Under the pieces are notes generated by a model. That model searched no databases, had not been told where the DNA came from, and saw only the letters and a list, made by a program, of their open reading frames with translations. This document shows, one piece after another, positions 53,606-63,348 of a stretch of 64,000 nt of DNA. This DNA comes from Bacteroidota bacterium. Lineage in GTDB: Bacteria; Bacteroidota; Bacteroidia; NS11-12g; UBA955. The stretch spans positions 208,751 through 272,750 of the forward strand of contig JAEUUL010000022.1 of assembly GCA_016787485.1 (NCBI GenBank), written 5' to 3'. The translations under genes and the position numbers were made by a program. How positions within the stretch are numbered: position 1 is the stretch's first letter; the number at the start of each line of letters is the position of its first letter.

Positions 53606-56317
53606 CTATTTTACAATCACCACCTTGATGGTTTTGCTTTCGGTGCCTGCAAGCAATTTCAAATAATATACCCCGGCCTCAGATGCATTAAACGCCTTAA
53701 TGTTGTAGTATTTTTTTCGATACGCTTCATACTCTCCGACAATGTCACCGCTGGTGGAATGCAACTTATAAATAACAATATTTGCGGTATCCCGCAATTT
53801 CACGATGATGGAAAAATTCACACCATCGTTCGGATTCGGGGTTACATAAAAATCCTGAATCAGTGGACCGCGATAACCCAGTCCGGATTTGATCCCGGAA
53901 GAGTCTCCGGCACCGAAAATACGAATGGGTTTTTCAAGATAATAACCACATTTTCCATAGCGGGAATGTAACCCAATGGTGAATTTTCCTGTATCTGAGA
54001 AATATAGTGCGGCAGTGTGGTGTTTTCTTTTTTCTGTCCGTACAGCGCCGGAAAACAATTTCCAATCATACACATCTCCGGCAGGTTTTGAAATATTGAC
54101 TGTATACACACTATCAGAAACAAAGGCCATATCCGGAATGAGAAAATCATGGTGAATGGTTTGATTTTGCCATGCAATTTTCACTGTATCAGTTGCACTG
54201 CAGCCGTTGATATCCCGAACATTCAGAACCCAGTCTCCCGGCTTGCCTAGAATCAGAGTGTCTTTTAGTGGCTGCATGCCAGCAGGGCCTGAAATTGTAC
54301 CTGAAACTGCACCCTTTTGCAACGGAAACAAGATTAATTTCTGACCTGTACACAGGGTAGTGTCGGTATTCAGCACATAGGTAAACCGGTTCACGGCCTG
54401 CACCTGAATGGACCCTGTTGCAACGCAGCCTTTCTGATTTTTCACATACAGGGTCAGCCGCCCATCTCCGATTCCGCGCAGGGTATCAGACAGCGGATAC
54501 CACTGGGTACCGTTTACAGACACCTGATAAATATCCCCCATAACAGGGTTCTGTACCGAAAGGAGTAAGCTACCTGTGTTAGTACCAGCACATAAAGGAG
54601 GTACCAGGGCAGAAGGAAAAGGTGAAAATCCGGCATTTGAAAAAACTGTATCGCGGTACACAACGGTGCAATGACGGTTGTTTTGTACCATAATGGAATA
54701 TATACCCCCCGGCAGATTGCGCAGTGTATCTCCGGCAGGAAAATAGCGTGAACCATCCAGGCTGTAATGGTACATATCACCAGGTCTGCCACCTGCCACT
54801 CCGGTTAGTAAGGCGCCGGTTTTGCCGCCGAACGCACACTCTGCTGTTTTGCGCCAAAGGTTAAAAGCTGAAAAGGCTGGCGGTTCATCCACCACGATGG
54901 GTTTGCCACCGGCATATCGCACCGTGCATCCCAAAATGATCTTATAAAAAAGCACATAATACCCGCCCGGCAGACCAGCAAATCTGCTGCCTGAAAGTGA
55001 CTTGCCCATGTCGAGCCAGTACTCTGTAACCGGCACACCTCCCTTATGCTGAACCTCAATTACACCCTCCCTGTCTCCAGCGCAAACATTGGGGTATACC
55101 GTAGTATTGAGTATAGCCGTATCTGTATTTTCCGGTACGATAACTGTATCCCTGAAAAATTTGCAATCGTATCCGTTCCAGGGAGAAAAGTCGGTCATAA
55201 TCTCATATTTGCCGGGCAGCAGAGAAAGCCGGCGGGGCAAGTTCCCGAATCGGGCAGTGTCATCCGCACCTGCGGTGCGACCGTTGAGTGCAACGGGGCT
55301 TTCGCCGCAATAACCCATGCTGTAGCGGGTTTCTTTCCTGCCATCAGCAGCAAAACGGGTAACAAATACCCTGGGTGCCTGTTTTACAGCATACCTTTCA
55401 CTGTGATCAAAATGGAGCAGAATGTTGCCCTCCACACCCGGACAGGCCGGTTTTACCACTTCGGTTTTCCATGGTTTTTTTCCCAGGTAAAACACAACAG
55501 GACCAGCCACAAGCGATTCACATCCTCCGGCACAAACCCCATTTATATCGGTAGAATCAACCACTGCCTTGTAGTACCGGGGATAATTGTAAACTGGTCT
55601 GCCACTTCGAAAGGCTAGGGCACCCATACGCAGGGTATCCCCGCTGCCTATCCAGACAAAATTTTTGCCACTGCTGTCTGCTTCGTACCAGCGCACTTCA
55701 GCTCCTGCATTGCGGTATGTAAAAAGACAGGGAGCAATCAGACTCAGTGCATCGCTTTCGCAATACACCGCATTGTTATAAGAAGAATAGCCGTAGATCC
55801 ATTTCACCTGATCATCGGTACCCGGGCTGAAAAAATTAAATTCCAGGCTGCCACACAGCACACCAGCCCCGCTACCAGTAGTAACACAGTTGTTGCCGGA
55901 AAAAAGCCCGCTTACAGCATACCCATTGCACAAAGCAGGGTTGCTGTTGTAATAACTGGAGCTGCTCTGCCACTGCGAAAGCACTGCGCCTGTTCCCGGA
56001 TTCTTAAGGGTAAAATGAAATTCGTCGATTTTGGGATTGGGCATGGTGCCCTTCAGCACCAGCAGGCGGCTTGACGCGTTCAGGGCTCCACCCACCAGAA
56101 AGGAATCTTTGCCATGGACCGTTGATCCTGCCCTGTACTCGCACACTACCCGCACTGCACTCAACTGGCCGCTGGAAAAACTGTAGTTCCATGTGTAATG
56201 GAAGCGATAGTGAAATTCATTCTGGGCATGGATTCTTGTCAATGACAGGGATAACAGAAAGGTGAGCAGACCTTGTCTGATTCCGAAACGGAAATTTTGC
56301 AATTGTGACGAATCCAT
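53606..56317 (-). CDS. Secreted SprB-repeat-like T9SS protein
   Basis: A 903-residue protein with a signal peptide in its first 32 residues (GLLTFLLSLSLTRIHA-Q). An N-terminal region with several cysteine pairs precedes SprB-like repeats. Each opens with a C-x-G-x-x-x-G motif (NVCAGDREGVIEV, AECAFGGKTGALL, PLCAGTNTGSLLL) and closes with a glycine-rich LPGGYYVL or LPGGIYSI strand. A PKD-like segment and a T9SS sorting domain follow (VTPNPNDGVNFSII and AGVYYLKLL, with a basic tail). SprB itself is the mobile adhesin of gliding Flavobacterium, so a role in attachment or gliding is plausible. It is convergent with the other T9SS gene. Confidence 0.85.
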   Translation of the reverse strand: MDSSQLQNFRFGIRQGLLTFLLSLSLTRIHAQNEFHYRFHYTWNYSFSSGQLSAVRVVCEYRAGSTVHGKDSFLVGGALNASSRLLVLKGTMPNPKIDEFHFTLKNPGTGAVLSQWQSSSSYYNSNPALCNGYAVSGLFSGNNCVTTGSGAGVLCGSLEFNFFSPGTDDQVKWIYGYSSYNNAVYCESDALSLIAPCLFTYRNAGAEVRWYEADSSGKNFVWIGSGDTLRMGALAFRSGRPVYNYPRYYKAVVDSTDINGVCAGGCESLVAGPVVFYLGKKPWKTEVVKPACPGVEGNILLHFDHSERYAVKQAPRVFVTRFAADGRKETRYSMGYCGESPVALNGRTAGADDTARFGNLPRRLSLLPGKYEIMTDFSPWNGYDCKFFRDTVIVPENTDTAILNTTVYPNVCAGDREGVIEVQHKGGVPVTEYWLDMGKSLSGSRFAGLPGGYYVLFYKIILGCTVRYAGGKPIVVDEPPAFSAFNLWRKTAECAFGGKTGALLTGVAGGRPGDMYHYSLDGSRYFPAGDTLRNLPGGIYSIMVQNNRHCTVVYRDTVFSNAGFSPFPSALVPPLCAGTNTGSLLLSVQNPVMGDIYQVSVNGTQWYPLSDTLRGIGDGRLTLYVKNQKGCVATGSIQVQAVNRFTYVLNTDTTLCTGQKLILFPLQKGAVSGTISGPAGMQPLKDTLILGKPGDWVLNVRDINGCSATDTVKIAWQNQTIHHDFLIPDMAFVSDSVYTVNISKPAGDVYDWKLFSGAVRTEKRKHHTAALYFSDTGKFTIGLHSRYGKCGYYLEKPIRIFGAGDSSGIKSGLGYRGPLIQDFYVTPNPNDGVNFSIIVKLRDTANIVIYKLHSTSGDIVGEYEAYRKKYYNIKAFNASEAGVYYLKLLAGTESKTIKVVIVK

Positions 56318-56453
56318 ATGGACTTACCGAAAAGATTACGAATATCCAATAATTTTTTCAATCCTCACAAGAGTACAAATACCTGATTTGACTGGTATTA
56401 AAATACTATGAGAGATATAATCCTTGTTTCCGTGGTGGACAACTCGCAGACCT

Positions 56454-56461
56454 TACCTTTG
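56454..56461 (+). promoter_or_regulatory. -7 element of the DUF3817 gene
   Basis: TACCTTTG is a full TAnnTTTG match and ends 4 nt before the ATG at 56466. The region upstream has TTGTTTC at 56424-56430, somewhat too far for the usual spacer. Confidence 0.5.
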
Positions 56462-56465
56462 CAGC

Positions 56466-56756
56466 ATGGATGCAGCACTTGCAAAAAAAGAGGACCAATT
56501 TATACAAATCGCCCATTGGGAGGGAATTTCATTCCTGCTGTTGCTGGGCATAGCCATGCCCTTGAAACATTTCTTCCACATCCCGGTTGCAGTGAGTATT
56601 GTGGGTGCCATTCACGGGTTACTGTTTATCGCTTTTTGCTACTACCTTTTTGTGATGCTTACGGAGGTAAAATGGAGTTTCAAGCGATGTGTCATTGCAT
56701 TTCTGCTGGGGTTTTTACCGGCAGGTACTTTTTTTATCCGCAAAAGTCCCCGCTAA
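56466..56756 (+). CDS. DUF3817 integral membrane protein
   Basis: A 96-residue protein with three membrane helices matching DUF3817: AHWEGISFLLLLGIAMPLKHFF, a GAIHGLLFIAFCYYLF centre, and LLGFLPAGTFFI at the end. The family is found in Bacteroidota and Actinobacteria and has no established function. The ATG at 56466 is preferred over an upstream frame from 56424. It is convergent with the ion-channel gene, whose stop is 12 bp away. Confidence 0.83.
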   Translation: MDAALAKKEDQFIQIAHWEGISFLLLLGIAMPLKHFFHIPVAVSIVGAIHGLLFIAFCYYLFVMLTEVKWSFKRCVIAFLLGFLPAGTFFIRKSPR

Positions 56757-56768
56757 TTGCAGCCCGCA

Positions 56769-57728
56769 TCAGTGAGACCAGGCTGCCAAAGCAATCAGCA
56801 GCGCAAAACAGGCTGAATACACCCCAAGTATGGCCCTGAACCAATTCCGGTCTTTTCCAAGGGTCATTTCCAGTTTTCCATTCTCAAAATTGATAATGGA
56901 CCGGATGGACACAATGATAATAACCAGAATGGCGATAAACGTGAGATTGTGCAGATTGCCCACCAGGGTCCATGAACTGCCCGGTGGAACAATATTTTCT
57001 GTTACATACTTACTTCCCACACTGCTGAAGAGGCCACCCACACACAATCCCATGCGCGGACTGCTGTGTTTGGGACTGATGTAAAGGGAGCTGAGGGCAA
57101 TGGCAAATGCCACCACCAGTCCGGTGATGAGCATAACCAGCAGCCGCCATGAATTTTTGCGTTCCAGTGTAATTTCTGCTACGATTCTGCTGTAGGAACT
57201 GCTTCCCTTCAGATTGGGGTCACCATAGGTTGTGGGGTATTTGTGTTGCTGGTCATATACCCTGAAACCCGCTATGTGAAAATCACCGAAATGGATACCC
57301 GGATCCATGCGGCTGTTGGCCGTATCCGCCACGCACAGGAGTGCATCCAGATCATAATGGCTGTCTTCCAGCTCTATCACCAGTTTTTGGTGATCAAAAG
57401 GGTAGTTGCCCACTTTCCAGTCTTGCCTCACCTCTGCCTTTACCTGCTGCGTGCTCCAGATATAGGGTTTACGGTCATCGGTCTGGTAAGGACCAAACTC
57501 AGCTTTTTTTGCATTCACAACCTCAGTGGTTCTGGCAAAATCAAACTGATGACCGGTGTCTTTATACACACGCCACAGCCAGAAACTGGTATTAAAACTC
57601 TTCTCTTTAATTTTAAAATCGTAGAGGGACGTGATATACAATCCCACGCGACAGGTATCCTTCGCGGCAGTGGACCTGCAGGCGCAGGCAATAGCCAGAA
57701 ACACCAGAATTTTACTCAATCTTTTCAC
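56769..57728 (-). CDS. Pentameric ligand-gated ion channel (Cys-loop receptor) homologue
   Basis: A 319-residue protein laid out like prokaryotic pLGICs (GLIC/ELIC). A signal peptide (to about 22) precedes a beta-rich extracellular domain with VGLYITSLYDFKIKEKSF, a WLWRVYKD strand and the hallmark NYPFDHQKLVIELEDS near 108-123. Four transmembrane helices follow (about 193-216, 224-245, 253-278 and 295-316), with the basic EITLERKNSW just before the first. The vertebrate Cys pair is absent, as in other prokaryotic members. It should form a five-subunit cation or anion channel in the inner membrane. Ligand and ion selectivity are unknown. It neighbours a LytTR response regulator gene 49 bp upstream. 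Confidence 0.78.
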   Translation of the reverse strand: MKRLSKILVFLAIACACRSTAAKDTCRVGLYITSLYDFKIKEKSFNTSFWLWRVYKDTGHQFDFARTTEVVNAKKAEFGPYQTDDRKPYIWSTQQVKAEVRQDWKVGNYPFDHQKLVIELEDSHYDLDALLCVADTANSRMDPGIHFGDFHIAGFRVYDQQHKYPTTYGDPNLKGSSSYSRIVAEITLERKNSWRLLVMLITGLVVAFAIALSSLYISPKHSSPRMGLCVGGLFSSVGSKYVTENIVPPGSSWTLVGNLHNLTFIAILVIIIVSIRSIINFENGKLEMTLGKDRNWFRAILGVYSACFALLIALAAWSH

Positions 57729-57777
57729 AGGTGCAAAAAAGCAGATTTTTTGCCGGATTCCGGAATGAATTCCAACC

Positions 57778-58524
57778 TTATCTCATACCCAGAAATTCCA
57801 GAAATTCATCTTTGGCATCCCGGGCAATGGGCACAGAATCGCCGTTTTCCAGCACAACACTGCCCCCGTCTGCTTTTATGTACTCACTGATTCTTCGTGC
57901 ATTTACAAGATATGACCGGTGCGGCCTGTAGAATTGCAACTCGGGGGTAAGCACGGTTTCATATTCTTTGATTTTGCGGCTCACCATCAATTGCCGGCCA
58001 TCATTGAGGATGAAATGGGTATAACTGCCGTCCGCTTTCAGGTACAAAATGTCTTCTGTTTTTACAAAAATGACCCCGCTTCCGGTTGGCAATGCCAGCT
58101 TTTTTACCGAACTGGAAATTAAATTTTGTCTGAGGTTTTCCAGCAACTCACGCTGTGGTTCACCGCGTCTTGCTTTATACTTTTCAAGCGCCAGTTCCAC
58201 CGCTTCGATTTGTATGGGCTTCAGAAGGTAGTCTACCGCAGAAACCTGAAAAGCCTGCAAGGCATATTCGCTGTAAGCAGTGGTAAAAATGATACTGAAC
58301 TCAATCTGTTCAAAAAAATCCAGCAGTTGAAAACCATTATAACCCGGCATTTCCACATCCAGAAAAACAAGGTCCGGCTTATGCCGCATGATGCTTTTTA
58401 CTGCAGAGGGAACATCTTCCGCCTGATCCACTACCTCCACTCCCGGAATTTCTCCGGATAAAATGGCAGACAGCACATTTCTGGCTTTCTGCTCATCGTC
58501 TACAATAATGGCCCTGATTCCCAT
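57778..58524 (-). CDS. LytTR-family response regulator
   Basis: A 248-residue regulator. The receiver domain (about 1-120) has the acidic pair DDE at 9-11, the phosphoacceptor Asp at about 56 in VFLDVEMPG, and a conserved Lys in YLLKPI. The LytTR DNA-binding domain (about 145-245) has VKTEDILYLKADGSYTHF and RPHRSYLVNARRI. The ATG at 58524 has an AAAGGA ribosome site and replaces a start 15 nt upstream. It pairs with the LytS-type sensor kinase encoded 82 bp upstream. Targets are unknown, though the adjacent channel gene and secreted-protein genes are candidates. Confidence 0.93.
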   Translation of the reverse strand: MGIRAIIVDDEQKARNVLSAILSGEIPGVEVVDQAEDVPSAVKSIMRHKPDLVFLDVEMPGYNGFQLLDFFEQIEFSIIFTTAYSEYALQAFQVSAVDYLLKPIQIEAVELALEKYKARRGEPQRELLENLRQNLISSSVKKLALPTGSGVIFVKTEDILYLKADGSYTHFILNDGRQLMVSRKIKEYETVLTPELQFYRPHRSYLVNARRISEYIKADGGSVVLENGDSVPIARDAKDEFLEFLGMR

Positions 58525-58606
58525 GTGTTCCTTTTGCAAATATGCAGCGTTAAATGTGGCATTGCTCTGACTGGTTCATGAATTGCGGGATTGAATTCAT
58601 GAACGG

Positions 58607-61597
58607 TCAGCTATACGGTATTTCCATCACCACCCTTGTGCCTGCCGCCTCACCACTGGCCTCTTTGAGATCCTGAATATCCACTGCAATGGCGTTTTTC
58701 CTTCCTGCATTCAACAAATCCAGCCTGCGCTGGGTAGCTCCGGTTGCAAAACTGCGGTGGCTTTTGTTGCGGATTTCTCTGATCTGACTGCTCCGTTCTC
58801 TTCCAATCCCATTGTCTTCCACCACACAGGAAAGTACCCTTTCATTGTTTTTCCCGGCAAATCTGAGACTGAGTTTTTTATTTCCCTTGCGGTGAAGCAA
58901 TCCGTGTTTCAGCGCATTTTCCACGTAGGGCTGTATGAGCATGCCGGGAATATAAATTTCCTCAGGATTGATGCTTTCATCCAGCACAATTTCCGTTTGT
59001 AAATCACCGCCAAAACGCAGTTTTTCCAAATCCAGATACAGATTTAATAATTTGATTTCATCGGCCAGCAATACTTTTTCCTCCTGGCTCATATCGAGTG
59101 TCATACGCATCAGGTCACTGAATTTACCCAGGTACTGATTGGCCAGTCTCTTTTCATTCGTTAAAATAAATTCCTGAATACTGTTGAGTGCATTGAACAT
59201 AAAATGCGGATTCATTTGCATTTTCAGGGCCTGCAATTGAGAAACCTGCAATTCCTTATCCAGTTTTTCCCGTTCCAGCAACACCTCGCCTGCAGCCTGT
59301 TTGCGCCGTATAGTTATACGATTGTAAAGCCACACGGACCCCAAGGCCAAAACAACTACAAGCGCATAAAACCACCAGGTTTTGTACCATGGGCTGGAAA
59401 TATAAAAAGTACATGTAGCTGTATGGCTGAGCAAACCGGAGTAACTGCGTGCCCGCACCTGAAAAATGTATTTGCCCGGTGGCAGATGGTTGTATACCAA
59501 TTCAGGTTCCATGCCCTGCCGGATTAGCCAAGCGGTATCGGCATAACCCAGAAGGCGGTATTCATATCTCAGATTGCTGCCACTTTTAAAATGAAGTCCG
59601 TTGAATGCGATGCGTACCGTATTTTCAGATGGCTCAAGTTGTATGATTTGCGACAAGGGAAGAAAATTTCTGCTTCCTGCCACCAAACGATTGATATACA
59701 TTTTTGGTGCCACTTCGTCCATACCGGTATTGGTCAGTGCAAAACTCACCAGCCCCTGAGAGGTTCCCAGATAAATGCGGCCCTGAGCAAGGCACATATC
59801 CATTATTTCCTGCCCGGCAATGCCATTGTGCTCACCAAAACTCCAAACCTGCCCGTTATCCGGGTCATATACATCCAGCCCTTTCTGGCTAAGCAGGAGC
59901 AACATGTCCTGCTGATATTTTACTTTATAAATCCGGTTGTCCTGCAGACCGTCTTTCTGTGTTATTGTTTTGGTTACTTTCTCACCCTGAATGATAAAAA
60001 GTCCATGGTCCGTGGCACAATACAGCACATTGCCATTCATCACCATCGATTTACTGTAAATGTCCCGGCCCTGCCATAAAATGCGTGTTTTTCCCGCCGG
60101 GGTAAGTCTGAACAAGCCATCTGTAGCGGAGGTATACACAGCAGGTTCCTGCCGGTTTACAGCCAGCCCGAAGGCTCTGCTCAGATTCAATAAAAAGACA
60201 TGTTCTTGGGGGGATGTGGTGTTCTCATCTTTAATCTTTCCGGCAGATTTCCATTCCTGCATAAATTGCCGGCGCTGTTGCTGGTACTTTGTGTCGAGTA
60301 CTGCCAGTGTGCTGTAGGAGGTATTGGCGACCGGTACAGACTGCGCTGTAAAATCCAGATCTTTGGCATCGGAAGTTTGCTCATATAACCTCGCATGGTC
60401 ATTTTCCAGAATATAAATAAAATCAGCTACCAGAAAAATCCTGCCATCGGGAGCCCTCACAATGGATTTAATGGCTCTTTTTACCTGCACTAGAAACGCA
60501 GTTTTTCCCGAAAGAATATCATACCGTAAAACTCTCCCGTCATCATACCCAAGCAGTAGTGTTTTTTCGTTTTCTGCAAACAGGGAAGTGAGCAATGCAG
60601 ATTCTGTACCCGTTAAGCGCTGGGTGGTCAGATCCGTCACCTGCATCACCCCTTTTTTCAATGTTCCGAACCAATAGATCCCTTCCCGGTCGCGGATACA
60701 CCTGCTCAGGCTGTACGCTGTAAAAAAGGGCATTGGCCACAAAGGATGCGGTTCCATATTTTTTAACAACATTGCCCCTTTGTTGTATGTATTGATGATC
60801 AGCTCATCAGTTCCGGTCTGCTGCACAGCAGAGATAACTGCCCCGGCCAGAAAGGACTGTATGGTTGCTGAAAATCCGGTATGGAATAAAACTCCCTGAG
60901 GCGTTATCTGGTAGAATTTATGATTATAAATTGCCCATATTTTACCCTGATATTCAAATATTGACTGAAAGGGCAATTCTGCCCCATCTGCCCGGACTAC
61001 AGTCCATACCCACCCTTTGCCGTAAGGCTTACCTGTTGCCAATAATCCGCCTTCACACAACACCAGTATATTCCCGTCGGAAGTGAATTGAACATGATTG
61101 ATATATTTGTTTTTCTGAAAATAACGGCCCAATATTTCAGAGAGTTTCAGGAATTGATGCGCACGGTCTGCGGTATTCACTACCACGATACCGGTATCTA
61201 CAACAAAACATATTTTTTGCGAATTCTGATCAAAACTCCAGCGCGCAATAAGGTGATTGAAAGAATGCAACAAATGCAGGGAATCATTCTCAATAAAATA
61301 CAACTGCCCCCAAAAGGAGTGAAACCAAATGCGTCCGTTTCGGTCTTCAAGCAGGTTACTGGCCCCTTCACTGCTATACTGACGGATGCTGAATGATTTG
61401 AAACTGCGGCCGTCGTACTTCTCCACTCCCTGAGCCGTAGCCATCCAAATATAACCACGGCTGTCCTGGAATACATCATATACTTCGTTGCTTCCCAAAC
61501 CATTTTGCGTACTCAATCCCCTGAACAAGGGCTGCACCTGGGAGGTGAGTATCAGTGGCAAACTGACAAGCAGGCAGAAAAAAAGACGGCGAAACAT
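58607..61597 (-). CDS. LytS-type sensor histidine kinase with Reg_prop propeller and Y_Y_Y domain
   Basis: A 996-residue hybrid-like sensor without its own receiver. A signal peptide (MFRRLFFCLLVSLPLILTS) leads to about 640 residues of periplasmic two-component propeller repeats (NEVYDVFQDSRGYIWMATAQG, later ISKRIRDREGIYWFGTL-type repeats), a Y_Y_Y domain (about 665-730) and one transmembrane helix (about 736-758). The kinase domain has the H-box MNPHFMFNALNSI (His near 797), the N-box QPYVENALKHG (about 890) and the G-box VEDNGIGRERS (about 927). Such receptors sense periplasmic ligands such as glycans. Start ATG 61597 is preferred over 61627. Its partner is the LytTR regulator downstream. 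Confidence 0.92.
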   Translation of the reverse strand: MFRRLFFCLLVSLPLILTSQVQPLFRGLSTQNGLGSNEVYDVFQDSRGYIWMATAQGVEKYDGRSFKSFSIRQYSSEGASNLLEDRNGRIWFHSFWGQLYFIENDSLHLLHSFNHLIARWSFDQNSQKICFVVDTGIVVVNTADRAHQFLKLSEILGRYFQKNKYINHVQFTSDGNILVLCEGGLLATGKPYGKGWVWTVVRADGAELPFQSIFEYQGKIWAIYNHKFYQITPQGVLFHTGFSATIQSFLAGAVISAVQQTGTDELIINTYNKGAMLLKNMEPHPLWPMPFFTAYSLSRCIRDREGIYWFGTLKKGVMQVTDLTTQRLTGTESALLTSLFAENEKTLLLGYDDGRVLRYDILSGKTAFLVQVKRAIKSIVRAPDGRIFLVADFIYILENDHARLYEQTSDAKDLDFTAQSVPVANTSYSTLAVLDTKYQQQRRQFMQEWKSAGKIKDENTTSPQEHVFLLNLSRAFGLAVNRQEPAVYTSATDGLFRLTPAGKTRILWQGRDIYSKSMVMNGNVLYCATDHGLFIIQGEKVTKTITQKDGLQDNRIYKVKYQQDMLLLLSQKGLDVYDPDNGQVWSFGEHNGIAGQEIMDMCLAQGRIYLGTSQGLVSFALTNTGMDEVAPKMYINRLVAGSRNFLPLSQIIQLEPSENTVRIAFNGLHFKSGSNLRYEYRLLGYADTAWLIRQGMEPELVYNHLPPGKYIFQVRARSYSGLLSHTATCTFYISSPWYKTWWFYALVVVLALGSVWLYNRITIRRKQAAGEVLLEREKLDKELQVSQLQALKMQMNPHFMFNALNSIQEFILTNEKRLANQYLGKFSDLMRMTLDMSQEEKVLLADEIKLLNLYLDLEKLRFGGDLQTEIVLDESINPEEIYIPGMLIQPYVENALKHGLLHRKGNKKLSLRFAGKNNERVLSCVVEDNGIGRERSSQIREIRNKSHRSFATGATQRRLDLLNAGRKNAIAVDIQDLKEASGEAAGTRVVMEIPYS

Positions 61598-61795
61598 GGC
61601 AACAATGTTATTCATAAAATCCATCATTATCCCATCTCATTTCATAAAAACCACAAACCAACCCATGAATGAACCACAGCCGGAATTTATATGCTGATTG
61701 CGATTGATGAAACAGAAAACGGGATTTATGAATTTGCAGAAAATCAAATCCCGGTCAACAACTTGGTTTGCACCCATCAATCAATCATCACAACA

Positions 61796-63295
61796 ATGAA
61801 AAACTTCATTCTTACAGCATGCGCCAGCGTACTGGCAAATCTGACAATGGCACAAAACAAAACGTACCCCGATCTGAGTGCGGACTATTACCTGTGGAGG
61901 CCGGAAGGATCTACAGTATCCAACCAGATCAAAGACGGCAAAAAGGTAACAGTAACAGACAAAAACGGAGTACTGGAAATGCGCTACACCTTAGGTGGAA
62001 TGCAGGGCGGCGGAACCCTCACCCCGGCCTGGGGCTCAGAGAAAATGTGCCGGGACCAGCAGGATTATACCAGCGTACGTTTCTGCAACTCCGGTCCTAC
62101 ATCGTACAATTGGGGTGGTCAGCTCATCGAAGTTGAAAAAGGAATTCTGGTGATAGGAGATATGAATTACAATCTTTCTGTAAGCGGTGAGTGTACTCAG
62201 ACAGGATTGCGGAGCATAAGCGCTGTTCTGCTGCGCGATGAAACCAAAAAAGCCACATTAACCCTGGCTGCATTGAAGTCCAAGTGCAATGAATTGCTGG
62301 AAAAAATGTGCGCTGTAATGAAATCGAAAACACCTGAAACCAAAGACCTGCGCGGAATGGCGGCGACTTCAGCAAATGGGGAAGGCGACTTTGCCGGGAC
62401 CAAAAAGATAGCCGGCACTTATTATACCTACCGCAATGCAGATGCGGGTGCAGACTATGTTTACGGTGACTGCAAAACAGCAGAAATTTCGGATAACAAT
62501 GACCATATTACCATCAATTCAAAATTCATGGGGGTGAAAAAAATCAATGTGACTTTCAGCCTGGACAAGCAGCTCTATGCGATTGAAAAAACCGGGGGAC
62601 ACAAGATTCTCCGCAGCGATGCCGTATGCGATCAGTATAAATTTGGCAACTCCTATCTTGTTGAAATTGAAGAAGGTGTGCTGGTAATAGCAAAAAGTAC
62701 AGATATGACCTGGACCTTTGAAAGTTCCTGCGCATGCAACGGCAACAACATATGTTATGTGTTTTTTAAAGATAAGGCGGCATGCAGCAGCATGGCTATG
62801 GGTGAAATCAAAACCAAATTTACAGAAACCATGACAGCCATGTGCAAAGCCTACCAGAAAACCCTTTCAGCACCCACTTCTTCAGTGGCGGTGGTTTTAC
62901 CCGAACAAAAGAACACTGAAAAAGAACTGGAAACCAAAGCATGGGCAGCCATTCAGTCATATGCCAAAAAAATGGGCTGGAAAGAAACCCTCACCGGTAG
63001 TTATGTAGTCAGTGCAGAATGGATGTCAATCACTAAAAAAGAATACATCAACAACAGTTATATCGATGTGGTAAAAGCCCGTCAGAAATATTGCATTGTG
63101 TTTTTCAAAACGGACAAAGGCATTTATAAATCGCAGGGATTCAGCATACAGCAGGATGCAGTAGCCGGTGACTATTCAGGCAAAAACTTCAATGCAGCCA
63201 CTTATGTGGGAGGCATATTGGACGGACTGCCGGGAAGCGGATGGAATATGCAGATTGTTGAACAAAAAATTGCAGATAAACACAAGAAAATTTAA
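61796..63295 (+). CDS. Secreted protein with two homologous internal units
   Basis: A 499-residue product from the ATG at 61796, with a signal peptide (MKNFILTACASVLANLTMA-Q). Two units align with each other. Unit 1 (about 20-190) has GGQLIEVEKGILVIGDMNY...SGEC and ends with LAALKSKCNELLEKMC. Unit 2 (about 205-360) has NSYLVEIEEGVLVIAKSTD...SSCAC and ends with GEIKTKFTETMTAMC. A C-terminal region (about 385-499) contains a helix and the pattern QKYCIVFFKTDKGIYKSQGF. The cysteines recur at matching positions, suggesting disulfides. I recognise no family, and there is no sorting domain. It is divergent from the sensor-kinase gene across 198 bp. Confidence 0.7.
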   Translation: MKNFILTACASVLANLTMAQNKTYPDLSADYYLWRPEGSTVSNQIKDGKKVTVTDKNGVLEMRYTLGGMQGGGTLTPAWGSEKMCRDQQDYTSVRFCNSGPTSYNWGGQLIEVEKGILVIGDMNYNLSVSGECTQTGLRSISAVLLRDETKKATLTLAALKSKCNELLEKMCAVMKSKTPETKDLRGMAATSANGEGDFAGTKKIAGTYYTYRNADAGADYVYGDCKTAEISDNNDHITINSKFMGVKKINVTFSLDKQLYAIEKTGGHKILRSDAVCDQYKFGNSYLVEIEEGVLVIAKSTDMTWTFESSCACNGNNICYVFFKDKAACSSMAMGEIKTKFTETMTAMCKAYQKTLSAPTSSVAVVLPEQKNTEKELETKAWAAIQSYAKKMGWKETLTGSYVVSAEWMSITKKEYINNSYIDVVKARQKYCIVFFKTDKGIYKSQGFSIQQDAVAGDYSGKNFNAATYVGGILDGLPGSGWNMQIVEQKIADKHKKI

Positions 63296-63316
63296 TTCAG
63301 ATTCCCACCAGACAGT

Positions 63317-63348
63317 AAGCCCCTGCCATGCGGGGGTTTATTGTTTTA
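63317..63348. terminator. Probable bidirectional terminator between convergent genes
   Basis: AAGCCCC (63317-63323), loop TGCCATGC, and GGGGGTTT (63332-63339) form a short G-C stem followed by TTATTGTTTTATT on the plus strand. It lies between the secreted-protein stop and the phosphatase stop. The stem has only four to five good pairs. Confidence 0.45.
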
